Assembly (NCBI RefSeq): GCF_025506355.1
Contig: NZ_JANZYP010000033.1
Location: 1 to 64,000, forward strand
DNA length: 64,000 nt
From: Sphaerisporangium corydalis
Lineage (GTDB): Bacteria; Actinomycetota; Actinomycetes; Streptosporangiales; Streptosporangiaceae
Direction of reading: 5' to 3'
A model generated the notes under the pieces. It worked only from the letters and a program-made list of their open reading frames with translations, was not told the DNA's origin and searched no databases. Made by a program: the position numbers and the translations under genes. Shown piece by piece: positions 1 to 8,420 of this stretch (the first letter of the stretch is position 1; the number at the start of each line of letters is the position of its first letter).

Positions 1-172
1 AGTGGGGTTTTGGAGGGGGTCGCGGGGGTGGGTGGAAATGGGGATCGGAGTGGGTTGGTGGGGGTGAGAAGAATCTCGATAACGAGCGGATAGCGGCCCC
101 TAATACCTTCGTCATCAAGCAGGAGAACGGCAGGACGTGCGCCACCCGGCCACAGACGAGGGGTCATCCGAA

Positions 173-367
173 ATGCAGGATCACATCAAGTCGACCGTCG
201 CCCGGATCATCGTCGTCACGACCATCACCGCCGGATCCGGCGCCGCTCTCAGTGCTGCGGCGATGGCCGACGCGGTCCCTGCCAAGCCTCTGACCGTGGT
301 ATCCGTGCTCACGTCGGGCCCGATCGTTCCCCCCGCATCCGTGCCGCACAACACTCCGTGGGGCTGA
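173..367 (+). CDS. small putative secreted peptide
   Basis: A 64-residue product. The N-terminus has a short charged head (residues 1-11), a hydrophobic stretch around residues 12-30 with VARIIVVTTITAG, and an AAAMADA-like signal-peptidase site near residue 33, leaving a mature peptide of about 30 residues rich in Pro and Val. An upstream in-frame start at 137 exists, but the ATG at 173 puts the signal-like segment at the true N-terminus. A strong hairpin (396-426) follows the stop, which supports a real monocistronic gene. I do not recognise a family; no cysteines are present. It could still be a chance ORF. Confidence 0.4.
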   Translation: MQDHIKSTVARIIVVTTITAGSGAALSAAAMADAVPAKPLTVVSVLTSGPIVPPASVPHNTPWG

Positions 368-395
368 TCCACCCCGCATACACCAAGAACCCCCC

Positions 396-426
396 ACGCG
401 GCCGGAGCGACAGCGCCCGGCCGCGT
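396..426 (+). terminator. hairpin, probable terminator
   Basis: Perfect 10-bp arms, ACGCGGCCGG at 396-405 and CCGGCCGCGT at 417-426, with an 11-nt loop. It lies 28 bp after the stop of the small secreted peptide gene. There is no immediate T-run, which is common for actinomycete terminators. Confidence 0.6.
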
Positions 427-820
427 GAGGCGTTCTACGGCCCGTTCTTTATTCGTCCGACAATCAGACCCGACTGAGCGAAAAGTTTTTCTGTCGCGCC
501 ACGGGCTGGGCGGTCGAAAAAGAACAACAGGTTACGACACGTCGAATTCCCCGACTGGAAACGCGCCTTTCCCGATGGATTCCGGATCCGGGTGATCGGC
601 CCTCTGGTCCCGGGCGGGTCCGGCGGCACGACCGGCGGACGTACCTGGCGCCGCCGGACCGAGTGGGTGGTGCGGGGGCGAGTGGTGCCGGGGGTGTCTC
701 GTGGGGTTTTCCGGTGGTGGAAGGCTCGGGTCGCAGATGCTGGCATCTGTGGAGAAACGGAGTGCGGTTGCCATGGTTTGCCGCGATGGCAGGGGGAATC
801 TGCGGCGGTAGGGTGATTCC
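427..820. other. gene-free stretch
   Basis: About 390 bp without a convincing gene. ORFs crossing it on the minus strand continue antisense through modB and are shadows. No modA-like coding sequence is present here, although that is where it would be expected. Confidence 0.6.
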
Positions 821-943
821 GTGACGACGTTCCGCATCGGCGAGGTGGCCACGCCTCTGGCTGGGACCGCCGGCAAGGTGGGTCGCGGGTGGGGTGGGCG
901 GGTCGGTGGTCTGGGTTGGGTTTGGGTGTTTTTGAGCGCGTGA
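821..943 (+). pseudogene. possible remnant of a HTH-type molybdate regulator
   Basis: A 40-codon ORF starts with GTG and reads VTTFRIGEVATPLAG before turning into Gly/Trp-rich sequence, ending in a TGA that overlaps the GTG of modB (GTGA, 940-943). The first residues resemble the start of the MerR-like HTH of small TOBE-containing molybdate regulators that often precede modA in actinomycetes (typically TTFRIGEAA...); that comparison is from memory. The recognition helix and the rest of the protein are missing, so this is best read as a broken gene or as a short leader coupled to modB. It may be coincidental. Confidence 0.4.
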
Positions 944-1725
944 ACTCCTCTCGTGCGCCCTGGGTGCTGATGGTGCCGGCCGTCGCCGGGCTGGTCTTCC
1001 TGGTCCTGCCGCTCGCGGGGCTGCTGGTCAGGGCGCCCTGGTCCACGCTGGCGGGGCGACTGGCCGAGCCGCAGGTGCTGGAGGCGTTGCGGCTGTCGCT
1101 GGTGACCGCCAGCCTGGCCACCCTGTTCTGCCTGCTGCTCGGCGTGCCGCTCGCCTGGATGCTCGCCCGTACGTCCTTCCCCGGGCGGCGGGTCGTGCGC
1201 GCGCTCGTCACGGTCCCGCTGGTGCTGCCCCCTGTGGTCGGCGGTGTCGCACTGCTGCTCGTGCTCGGCCGCCGGGGACTGGTCGGGCAGTGGCTGGAGA
1301 GCGCATTCGGCTTCTCGCTCCCGTTCACCACCGCCGGTGTCGTGCTCGCCGAGGCTTTCGTGGCGATGCCGTTCCTCGTCATCAGCGTCGAGGGCGCCCT
1401 GCGCGCCGCCGACCAGCGTTTCGAGGAGGCCGCGGCGACGCTGGGCGCCTCGCGGTGGACGGCGTTCCGCCGCGTGACGTTGCCGCTGGTCGCGCCCGGG
1501 ATCACTGCGGGAGCCGTGCTCTGCTGGGCCCGCGCGCTGGGCGAGTTCGGGGCCACCATCACCTTCGCCGGGAACTTCCCCGGCCGGACCCAGACCATGC
1601 CGCTGGCGGTCTACCTGGCGCTGGAGACCGAGCCCGAGGCCGCGATCGTCCTCAGCCTGGTGCTGCTGGCCGTGTCCGTGATCGTCCTGGCCAGTCTCCG
1701 CGACCGGTGGGTGAGCGGCCCATGA
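940..1725 (+). CDS. modB: molybdate ABC transporter permease ModB
   Basis: A 261-residue inner-membrane permease of the ModB/CysW type. Hydrophobic spans begin at WVLMVPAVAGLVFLV, and the cytoplasmic EAA loop is clear: EEAAATLGASRWTAFRRVTLP, followed by the typical GALLCWARALGEFGATITFAG-like region (here GAVLCWARALGEFGAT). I chose the GTG at 940 because it places the first span at the N-terminus and overlaps the preceding stop; a GTG at 889 is an alternative. It should pair with ModC at 1820. No ModA binding protein is encoded in the window, so the substrate-binding partner must be elsewhere or lost. Confidence 0.85.
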   Translation: MNSSRAPWVLMVPAVAGLVFLVLPLAGLLVRAPWSTLAGRLAEPQVLEALRLSLVTASLATLFCLLLGVPLAWMLARTSFPGRRVVRALVTVPLVLPPVVGGVALLLVLGRRGLVGQWLESAFGFSLPFTTAGVVLAEAFVAMPFLVISVEGALRAADQRFEEAAATLGASRWTAFRRVTLPLVAPGITAGAVLCWARALGEFGATITFAGNFPGRTQTMPLAVYLALETEPEAAIVLSLVLLAVSVIVLASLRDRWVSGP

Positions 1726-1819
1726 CCCCGCGCCGCGTCGACCTGAGGACTGGATCGTCGCGCACCCTCCGCGTGTCGGTGGCGAAGCGTGGTCTTCGGG
1801 TGGCGGGGGTGGGAGGGCG

Positions 1820-3016
1820 ATGACGCTGCGGGCGCGGCTGGTGGTGGAGAGGGCGGGGTTCCGGCTGGACGTCGGGTTCGAGGTGGCGCCGGGTGAGGTC
1901 GTCGCCCTGCTCGGGCCGAACGGCGCCGGGAAGACCACCGCCCTGCGTGCCCTCGCCGGGCTGACCGCGCTCACGTCGGGGCACATCGACCTGGAGGGCC
2001 GGGCGCTGCACGAGATCCCGGCTGAGAGCCGCCCGATCGGCATGGTCTTCCAGGACTACCTGCTGTTCCCGCACCTGTCCGCCCTGGACAACGTGGCCTT
2101 CGGGCCGCGCTGCCACGGCGCCTCCAAGGTGGAGGCACGGCGCACGGCCTCGGCCTGGCTGGAGCGGGTCGGGCTGTCCGCCCACGCGGGCTCACGGCCC
2201 CGCCGGTTGTCCGGCGGGCAGGCGCAGCGCGTGGCGCTCGCCCGGGCGCTCGCCGTCGGTCCGCGCCTGCTGCTGCTCGACGAGCCGCTCGCGGCATTGG
2301 ACGCGCACACCCGCCTGGACGTGCGCTCCGAGCTCCGCCGCCACCTCGCAGGCTTCGACGGGGCCACCGTCCTGGTCACCCACGACCCGCTGGACGCCAT
2401 GGTGCTCGCCGACCGGCTGGTGGTCATCGAGAACGGTTCCATCGTGCAGGAGGGCACCTCCGTCGAGGTGGCCCGCCGCCCGCGCACCGACTACGTGGCC
2501 CGGCTGGTCGGCCTGAACCTGTACCGGGGGATCGCCACCGGGCGGACCGTCACCATCGAGGCCACCGCCGGCACGACCAATGACACGACGACCAATGACA
2601 CGACGACCGCCGACATGACGTCCGCCGACACGATCCCCGGCGTCGGGACGTTGTCATCCGGCGGAGGCCCTGGTGCCGGGACGGCGGACGTCGAGGACGG
2701 GGGCGTAGAGGCCGGGGGTGGGGAGGGGGTCGTGTTCAGTGTGGTCGAGCGGTTCGACGGGCCGGTGTTCGTCGCGTTCCCTCCGTCGGCGGTCGCCCTG
2801 TACGGCACCCGGCCGAACGGGACGCCGCGCAACCTGTGGCGCGCGCGCATCGACGGCGTCGAGCGGCACGGCGACAACGTGCGGGTGCATCTCGACGGCC
2901 CGATCCCCGTGGCGGCCGACGTCACCCCGGCCGCCGTCGCCGAGCTCGACCTGGTGCCCGGCAAGCCCGTCTGGGTCTCGGTCAAGGCCACCGAGACCCA
3001 CGCCTACCCGGCGTGA
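1820..3016 (+). CDS. modC: molybdate ABC transporter ATP-binding protein ModC
   Basis: A 398-residue ATPase. Walker A GPNGAGKTT is at residues 32-40, Q-loop near 78, signature LSGGQ at 130-134, Walker B LLLLDEP at 150-156 and the switch His in VTHDP near 188. The C-terminal ~90 residues form a MOP/TOBE-like oxyanion-binding domain. Between the two lies an unusual low-complexity linker (about residues 250-300) rich in Thr, Asp and Gly, partly encoded by a 15-bp tandem repeat at 2579-2608. It is about 95 bp after modB; the short spacer contains no separate gene. The nearby sulfite-oxidase-like enzyme needs molybdenum cofactor, which fits the context. Confidence 0.85.
   Translation: MTLRARLVVERAGFRLDVGFEVAPGEVVALLGPNGAGKTTALRALAGLTALTSGHIDLEGRALHEIPAESRPIGMVFQDYLLFPHLSALDNVAFGPRCHGASKVEARRTASAWLERVGLSAHAGSRPRRLSGGQAQRVALARALAVGPRLLLLDEPLAALDAHTRLDVRSELRRHLAGFDGATVLVTHDPLDAMVLADRLVVIENGSIVQEGTSVEVARRPRTDYVARLVGLNLYRGIATGRTVTIEATAGTTNDTTTNDTTTADMTSADTIPGVGTLSSGGGPGAGTADVEDGGVEAGGGEGVVFSVVERFDGPVFVAFPPSAVALYGTRPNGTPRNLWRARIDGVERHGDNVRVHLDGPIPVAADVTPAAVAELDLVPGKPVWVSVKATETHAYPA
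2579..2608 (+). repeat. 15-bp tandem repeat inside modC
   Basis: AATGACACGACGACC occurs twice in perfect tandem and encodes NDTTT repeats in the linker between the ATPase and TOBE-like domains of ModC. The length is a multiple of three, so copy-number change would keep the frame. Confidence 0.8.
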
Positions 3017-3019
3017 CGC

Positions 3020-4186
3020 TCACCTGAGGGTTGAGGAGGTTACCTTGGGTTTGCCGGCGCCGAGGAAGAAGATGCCGGGGTAGCCGCGGGTTTCGAAGCC
3101 GGCGCTGGGGTTGTGGCGCAGTGTCGAGTGGTCGATGGTCAGTGTGCCGGTGCGGTCGTTGCTGACGAAGAAGATGGCCCCGCCGCCCTCCCTGGCCTGG
3201 TTGTTCTTGATGATCGACCCGGCGACGCGTACGGTGAAGCGGTTGCCGTCGGCGTAGATGGCGCCGCCGCTGCCGCCCCCGGCGGTGCCGCCGCGCGCCG
3301 GGTTGGCGCCCCGCCCGATGGCCTTGTTGTCGCTGATGACGCTGTTGAGCACCACCCACGACACGCCGATGCCGCTCAGCGCGCCGCCGTTGGAGCAGAT
3401 GCCGCCGAGCCCCGGCGCACCGCCGAAGGTGCTGCGGACGACGTACACCGGCAGGTCGCGCGACTGGTCGAGGACCCGGAGGGCGGCCCCGCCGAGGTCG
3501 GGGCCCGACGGGTCGCAGCGGTTGCGGACGAACCGGGAGCCGATCACCTTGACCCGGCCGCCCCGGACGAAGACCGCGCCGCCGCCTCCTCCCTCGGCCC
3601 GCTGCCCGGTCGAGTTCCCGTCGGCGAACGTGAGGTTCTGGAGGGTGAGCTGGGGGGTGGCCTGGTCGTCGCAGTGCGACGTGGTCCACCCCTGCGCCTT
3701 GTCGCAGGTGTTCATGTACAGGATGCGCCGCTTGCCGCCGCCGCTTAGAGTCACTTTGCCGCCGCCGTCGATGACGACCCGCGCGCTGGCGTTGCGGATC
3801 TTGGCGGTGGCCTTCATCGCGATGGTCACCGGCCTCGGGCCGCAGGAGAAGGTGATCACGCCGCCCGCCGCGACCGCCGCGACGACCGCCTGGGACGTGC
3901 AGCTCGCCGGTGTCCCCTTCCCGACGACGCGCGTGGGACGGGAGGTGCCGGCCGGGCGCGCCTCGGCCGGGACGTACGCGCGTCCTGCCGGGTTGCCCGG
4001 GGCGGGCAGCGCCGCCGACGCGTCCGCCGTGGCGAGCGCGGACGCGGTGCTCACGGTCCGGGTCGCGGTGGCCGGCGATCCCGCCGCGCCCCACGCGAGG
4101 GTGGCCGGGGATCCCGCCGTGCCCCATGCGGGGGCGCCGGACAGTACCAGGGAAGTGACGGAGAGAGCGCAGAGCGTGATTCGCAC
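3020..4186 (-). CDS. secreted right-handed beta-helix protein
   Basis: A 388-residue protein with a signal peptide (MRITLCALSVTSLVLSGAPAWG) and an Ala/Gly/Pro-rich spacer up to about residue 95. The rest has the short repeating pattern of a parallel beta-helix: VVIDGGGKVTLSGG, LTLQNLTFADGNS, GGAVFVRGGRVKVIGSRFVRN, GGAIYADGNRFTVRVAGSIIKNN. The repeated GGG(A/G)(I/V)F motifs resemble Chlamydia-type PMP and pectate-lyase-like folds. Cysteines in pairs suggest disulfides outside the cell. No catalytic residues can be assigned. It sits between modC (convergent, 3 bp apart) and the sulfite oxidase-like gene; no functional link is evident. Confidence 0.75.
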   Translation of the reverse strand: MRITLCALSVTSLVLSGAPAWGTAGSPATLAWGAAGSPATATRTVSTASALATADASAALPAPGNPAGRAYVPAEARPAGTSRPTRVVGKGTPASCTSQAVVAAVAAGGVITFSCGPRPVTIAMKATAKIRNASARVVIDGGGKVTLSGGGKRRILYMNTCDKAQGWTTSHCDDQATPQLTLQNLTFADGNSTGQRAEGGGGGAVFVRGGRVKVIGSRFVRNRCDPSGPDLGGAALRVLDQSRDLPVYVVRSTFGGAPGLGGICSNGGALSGIGVSWVVLNSVISDNKAIGRGANPARGGTAGGGSGGAIYADGNRFTVRVAGSIIKNNQAREGGGAIFFVSNDRTGTLTIDHSTLRHNPSAGFETRGYPGIFFLGAGKPKVTSSTLR

Positions 4187-4273
4187 GCGCCGATGCTACT
4201 GCGACACCACTCCCCACATGGTCGTTTTCATCCTGTTTCTCACGCTTACTTCGCGTCAGCGGGAGGGCCGCCG

Positions 4274-5338
4274 TCACGCCCCGCAGGTGACGGTGATCCG
4301 GTCCCAGGAGTTGTTGGCGTAGCCCTTCGGGTTCCACAGGTGGCAGGCGTGCTCGGGCTGGGCGGCGCCGGTGGTGTCCCACGCCCTGACGGTGATCGCG
4401 GACCTTCCCTCGGGCAGGTCGAGCGTGAGGCGCCAGTGCTGCCACGCCCAGGACCCGTCCGGCCGGTCGAGGCCGGCCTGCGCCCAGGTGCGGCCGTCGT
4501 CGAGGGAGACGTCCACGCGCGCCACCTCGCGGTCGTCGCCCGCGTAGGCGTAGCCGGTGACCTCCACCGGGCCGGCGTGGAGCCGCTCGCCGTCCCCCGG
4601 TCGCAGGATGGCGGAGTTGAGGGCGACCGGGCCGAGGGAGATGCCGTCGCCGGGCCCTGCCGTGCCGGGGTCGGCCTCGGGGGGCAGGACGCGGTAGGCG
4701 ACGGCCTGGAAGTAGCCGGCGGAGGGCTCGCGCTGCGCGGTGACCCGCTCCAGCCACTTCACGCTGCGGGCCCCGATCCAGCCGGGCACGACGACGCGGA
4801 GCGGGGCGCCGTGGACCAGGGGCAACGGCCGGCCGTTCATGGCCCAGGCGAGCAGGACCTCACCGGAGGTGGCCTTGGCCGTGGGGACCGACCCGGCGTA
4901 CGGCTCGCGCGGGCCGCCCTGCTCGTTGACGTCCGGCGCGGTGAAGGCGATGTGCGCCGCTCCTGGCCGCAGCCCGGCGTGGGCCAGGACGTCGGCGAGG
5001 CGCACGCCCGTCCAGCTCGCCGTGGAAGTGGCGCCGGGTCCCCACGGGTCCTCGCCGGGGATGTCCCGCACCCTGGTCAGGCCGGCGCGCCGGTTCCCCG
5101 CGCACTGCAGGGTGGCGACGACGGTCCGCTCGGGGAAGGTGGCGCGCAGCTCGTCCAGGGACAGGGTCAGCGGCCGGTCGAGCATGCCGTCCACGGTCAG
5201 CCGCCAGGTCGCGGGGTCCAGTTCGGGTACGGTGCCGTGGTTGCGGCCGTAGAAGGTGTCCAGGGGCGTGATGGGAAGCCCGGCCAGGGCCGCGGGTGGC
5301 GGCTCGGCGTTGTAGGGCCGTGAGTGATGCACGACCAT
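4274..5338 (-). CDS. sulfite oxidase-like molybdopterin oxidoreductase
   Basis: A 354-residue protein with an N-terminal oxidoreductase molybdopterin-binding domain and a C-terminal Mo-co dimerisation domain. The molybdenum-ligating cysteine is Cys79 in ATLQCAGNRR, and HGAPLRVVVPGWIGARSVKWL is the family's typical cofactor-binding stretch. The C-terminal part contains the Ig-like dimerisation fold (GRSAITVRAWDTTGAAQPE). No signal peptide or haem domain is present, so it is a cytoplasmic, plant-type sulfite oxidase relative. I chose the ATG at 5338 because AAAGGGATGAC lies just upstream; the reading frame extends to 5401 but without a ribosome site. Proximity to modBC fits a molybdenum theme. 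The substrate is inferred only. Confidence 0.85.
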   Translation of the reverse strand: MVVHHSRPYNAEPPPAALAGLPITPLDTFYGRNHGTVPELDPATWRLTVDGMLDRPLTLSLDELRATFPERTVVATLQCAGNRRAGLTRVRDIPGEDPWGPGATSTASWTGVRLADVLAHAGLRPGAAHIAFTAPDVNEQGGPREPYAGSVPTAKATSGEVLLAWAMNGRPLPLVHGAPLRVVVPGWIGARSVKWLERVTAQREPSAGYFQAVAYRVLPPEADPGTAGPGDGISLGPVALNSAILRPGDGERLHAGPVEVTGYAYAGDDREVARVDVSLDDGRTWAQAGLDRPDGSWAWQHWRLTLDLPEGRSAITVRAWDTTGAAQPEHACHLWNPKGYANNSWDRITVTCGA

Positions 5339-5407
5339 GTCATCCCTTTTATCCCATATGCCCACACTACTCCGGTTACCCGTGGCCCGGTGTGGCGACA
5401 CCTGTCG

Positions 5408-6097
5408 CTAGGAGTGGGCCTCGACGAGCTGCCGCTCGGCGTCGGCCAGATAGCTGTCGAGGAGGCGCTCGGCGCCGGCCGTGTCGCCCGCCTCGATGAG
5501 TTTGAGAATGTCGCGGTTGCGCCCCAGGTAGGGCTCGTGGAAGGCGCGGGGGTTCTTCATCGCCAGGAAGCTGAGGCGCAGTTCAGCGAGCACCTGGCGC
5601 ATCATCTCGTCCAGCCGGGGGCTGCCGGCCAGCTCGACGATGGCCCGGTGGAAGTGCATGTTGGCGGTGCCCACGTCCTCCCACCGCTCCTCGGCCGCGG
5701 CGAGCTCCGCGATCCGCACCCCTTCGCGAAGGCCGGCGACGGCCTCCTCGGGGACGCCGCGCGGGTCGCGGATCGCGGCGCACTCGATGAGGCGCCGCAG
5801 GCGGTACAGGTCGACGACGTCGGCGGCCGTGAGCCTGCGCACGAACACGCCTCGGTTCAGCTCGTGGACCAGGAGGCGCTCGTGGGACAGCAGGCGGAAG
5901 GCCTCGCGCAGGGTGTTGCGCGACACGCCGAGGGCGGCGCCGATGGACTCCTCCGACAGCCGGGAGCCGGGCTCGAACATGCCTTCGGTGATGCGCTGGC
6001 GCAGGATGGCGGCCACGCGCTCGGCGGTGCTGGTGCGCCCGAGCAGGGCGCGGTCCTCCACGAGGCGCTCGGCCGCGTTCGGCGCACCTTCGGTCAC
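5408..6097 (-). CDS. GntR family (FadR/FCD type) transcriptional regulator
   Basis: A 229-residue DNA-binding protein. The N-terminal winged helix reads SRLSEESIGAALGVSRNTLREAFRLLSHERLLVHELNRGVFV, and the C-terminal FCD ligand domain has the metal/effector His residues around ANMHFHRAIVELAGSPRL. The GTG at 6097 has GGAG six bases upstream; the frame extends further to 6397 but only through sequence that contains the operator. It is divergent from the MFS transporter and 5-oxoproline genes, and the 15-bp palindrome at 6159-6173 lies between them, so it most likely represses or activates that operon in response to 5-oxoproline or a related acid. Confidence 0.85.
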   Translation of the reverse strand: MTEGAPNAAERLVEDRALLGRTSTAERVAAILRQRITEGMFEPGSRLSEESIGAALGVSRNTLREAFRLLSHERLLVHELNRGVFVRRLTAADVVDLYRLRRLIECAAIRDPRGVPEEAVAGLREGVRIAELAAAEERWEDVGTANMHFHRAIVELAGSPRLDEMMRQVLAELRLSFLAMKNPRAFHEPYLGRNRDILKLIEAGDTAGAERLLDSYLADAERQLVEAHS

Positions 6098-6152
6098 GAC
6101 CCGCTCCACCCTCCGCCGTTCCGGACCAGAACGAAATCTTAACACGAGGCTA

Positions 6153-6180
6153 TTGTCAAATCGTTGAACGATTCTATAGT
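6153..6180 (+). promoter_or_regulatory. promoter with embedded operator palindrome
   Basis: TTGTCA (6153-6158) and TATAGT (6175-6180) are separated by 16 bp. The spacer holds a perfect 7-1-7 palindrome, AATCGTT-G-AACGATT (6159-6173). A bound dimer would block RNA polymerase. A second half-site-like GATCGTT follows at 6183-6189. The likely binder is the divergent GntR regulator, whose own promoter would overlap the same site. Confidence 0.65.
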
Positions 6181-6284
6181 GAGATCGTTGGCTCCCAAGC
6201 GAGCCGAGAGACGAGCGGGGGAGCCGGCCGAAGGCCGGGCCCGGTGCCGTCTCCCACCGGCAGATGTGGCATCGAGGTGCGCGA

Positions 6285-7568
6285 ATGACGACATCGTCCA
6301 AGCCCGACCCAGCCGTGGCCGTCTCCGAGGAACAGCACGCCCAGGGGCTCTTCGCCTGGTACACCACGCTCGGCCAGAAGGGCCGCCGGGCCTTCACCGG
6401 CGCCTTCCTCGGCTACAGCCTCGACTCCTACGACTTCTGGGTGCTCCCCCTCGGCCTCACCGCCATCGCGGCGGCCTTCGACCTCGGCACCGCGCAGACC
6501 GGCCTGCTCGCGACCGCGACGCTGGTGTGCTCGGCGCTCGGCGGCATCGCCGCCGGCGTGCTGGCCGACAGGATCGGCCGGGCGCGCACCCTCATGCTCA
6601 CCGTCACCGTGTACGCGATCTTCACGGCCCTGTGCGGCCTCGCGCCCAACTACGAGACCCTGCTGGGCTTCCGCGCGCTCCAGGGGCTCGGCTTCGGCGG
6701 CGAATGGGCGGCCGGCGCGATCCTGGTCGCCGAGTACGCCCAGGCCCGGCACCGGGGGCGCGCGGTCGCGATGATCCAGAGCTCCTGGGCGCTCGGATGG
6801 GGCCTGGCGGTCGTGGTCTACACGCTGGTGTTCCAGCTCGTCGACCAGGACCTCGCCTGGCGGGTGCTGTTCTGGACCGGCGCCCTGCCCGCCCTCATGG
6901 TCATCTACGTGCGGCGCAACGTCACCGACGCGCCGGTCTTCGCCGGACGCGACCGCGAGGCCCCGCGCGTCCCCGTGGCCGCGATCTTCAGCGGGGGACT
7001 GCTCCGCACGACCCTCTTCGCCACACTGCTGGCCACCGGCGTCCAGGGCGGCTACTACACGCTGGCGACGTGGGTGCCGACCTACCTCAAGACCGACCGC
7101 GGCCTGTCGGTGATCGGCACGGGCGGCTACCTGACCTTCCTCATCACCGGCGCCTTCTGCGGCTACCTGACCGGCGGGTACTTCACCGACAAGATCGGGC
7201 GCAAGCCGACGTTCGCCATCTTCTCCGTGCTCAGTGGCGGGCTGATCCTGCTCTACACCCAGCTCCCGGCCGGCGCCAACGCGTACGTGATGTTCCTCGG
7301 GTTCCCGCTCGGGTTCTGCTCCTCCGCCATCTTCTCCGGCTTCGGGGCGTTCCTGTCCGAGCTCTACCCGAGCGCCATCCGGGGGACCGGCCAGGGCTTC
7401 ACCTATAACGTGGGGCGCGGCATCGGCGCTTTCTTCCCCACGATCATCGGGTACCTGGCGACGACGTACAGCGTCGGCGGCGCGATGGCGTTCGGTGCCC
7501 TGGCGTACGGGCTCGCGGTCGTGGCGCTCTTCGGCCTGCCGGAGACCCGCGCCCGGCGGCTCTCCTGA
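6285..7568 (+). CDS. MFS transporter of the sugar/acid proton symporter type
   Basis: A 427-residue inner-membrane protein with 12 predicted spans. Motif A after span 2 reads GVLADRIGRAR, and a second copy is at YFTDKIGRKPT between spans 8 and 9. FLGYSLDSYDFWVLPLGL near the N-terminus is typical of the aromatic-acid/shikimate-type H+ symporters. The ATG at 6285 has GAGGTG at 6274. It is first in the operon that continues with pxpABC, so 5-oxoproline or a related cyclic acid is the probable substrate; this is inference from context. Confidence 0.85.
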   Translation: MTTSSKPDPAVAVSEEQHAQGLFAWYTTLGQKGRRAFTGAFLGYSLDSYDFWVLPLGLTAIAAAFDLGTAQTGLLATATLVCSALGGIAAGVLADRIGRARTLMLTVTVYAIFTALCGLAPNYETLLGFRALQGLGFGGEWAAGAILVAEYAQARHRGRAVAMIQSSWALGWGLAVVVYTLVFQLVDQDLAWRVLFWTGALPALMVIYVRRNVTDAPVFAGRDREAPRVPVAAIFSGGLLRTTLFATLLATGVQGGYYTLATWVPTYLKTDRGLSVIGTGGYLTFLITGAFCGYLTGGYFTDKIGRKPTFAIFSVLSGGLILLYTQLPAGANAYVMFLGFPLGFCSSAIFSGFGAFLSELYPSAIRGTGQGFTYNVGRGIGAFFPTIIGYLATTYSVGGAMAFGALAYGLAVVALFGLPETRARRLS

Positions 7569-7634
7569 GACATCGCACCGACGAAACCCAAGCATCGACG
7601 AAACCCATCGCACCGACCGATCCCGGAGCCCATC

Positions 7635-8420
7635 GTGTCTCGCCTGACGACAACCATCGACCTCAACTCCGACCTCGGAGAGGGGTTCGGCCGCTGGGAG
7701 CTCGGTGACGACGAGGCCCTGCTCTCGATCGTCACCAGCGCCAACGTCGCCTGCGGGTTCCACGCGGGAGATCCGACGATCATGCGCAGGGTGTGCGGGA
7801 CGGCGGTCGCGCGCGGCGTGGCGATCGGCGCCCAGGTGGGCTACCGCGACCTCGCGGGCTTCGGGCGGCGCTTCATCGAGGTGCCGCCCGAAGCCCTCGC
7901 CGACGACATCGTCTACCAGATCGGCGCCCTGGACGCGTTCGCGCGCCTCGCGGGCAGCCGGGTGGGCTACGTCAAGCCGCACGGCGCCCTGTACAACGCC
8001 ATCGTCCACCACGAGGCGCAGGCGGGCGCCGTCGTGGCGGCGGTCCGGGCGTACGACCCCGGGCTGCCGGTCCTCGGGCTGCCCGGGTCGCAGTGGCTGC
8101 GCCAGGCCGAGGCGGCCGGGCTGACCGCCGTCGCCGAATGCTTCGCCGACCGGGCGTACACCCCGCAGGGGACGCTCGTGCCGCGCGACCGTCCCGGCGC
8201 GGTGCTGCGCGATCCGCGCCTGGTGGCGGGGCGGTGCCTGCGCATGGCGCTGGGCGAGCCGATCGAGGCCGTCGACGGCTCGCCGCTGACCGTCAGGGCG
8301 GCCTCGATCTGCGTGCACGGCGACAGCCTTGGCGCGGTGGAGATGGCCCGGGGGGTACGCGCGGCGCTCGCCGCCGCCGGGATCGACCTGGCACCGTTCA
8401 CCGGCAAGGCGGGCCGATGA
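7635..8420 (+). CDS. pxpA: 5-oxoprolinase subunit PxpA (LamB/YcsF family)
   Basis: A 261-residue cytoplasmic protein. It has the family's N-terminal signature [20 protein letters not shown] and [11 protein letters not shown], plus [12 protein letters not shown] and the [21 protein letters not shown] segment ([17 protein letters not shown]). PxpA works with PxpB and PxpC in ATP-dependent hydrolysis of 5-oxoproline to glutamate. Its stop overlaps the start of pxpB by ATGA. Length is as expected for the family (about 245-260). Confidence 0.92.
   Translation: MSRLTTTIDLNSDLGEGFGRWELGDDEALLSIVTSANVACGFHAGDPTIMRRVCGTAVARGVAIGAQVGYRDLAGFGRRFIEVPPEALADDIVYQIGALDAFARLAGSRVGYVKPHGALYNAIVHHEAQAGAVVAAVRAYDPGLPVLGLPGSQWLRQAEAAGLTAVAECFADRAYTPQGTLVPRDRPGAVLRDPRLVAGRCLRMALGEPIEAVDGSPLTVRAASICVHGDSLGAVEMARGVRAALAAAGIDLAPFTGKAGR

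Noticed and set aside
2982-4757. A 591-codon minus-strand frame
   Set aside because: Out-of-frame with the beta-helix and sulfite oxidase-like genes, which have clear domains; composition is shadow-like.
6174-8318. A 714-codon minus-strand frame
   Set aside because: Antisense to the MFS transporter and pxpA; no domain and extreme Arg/Gly content.
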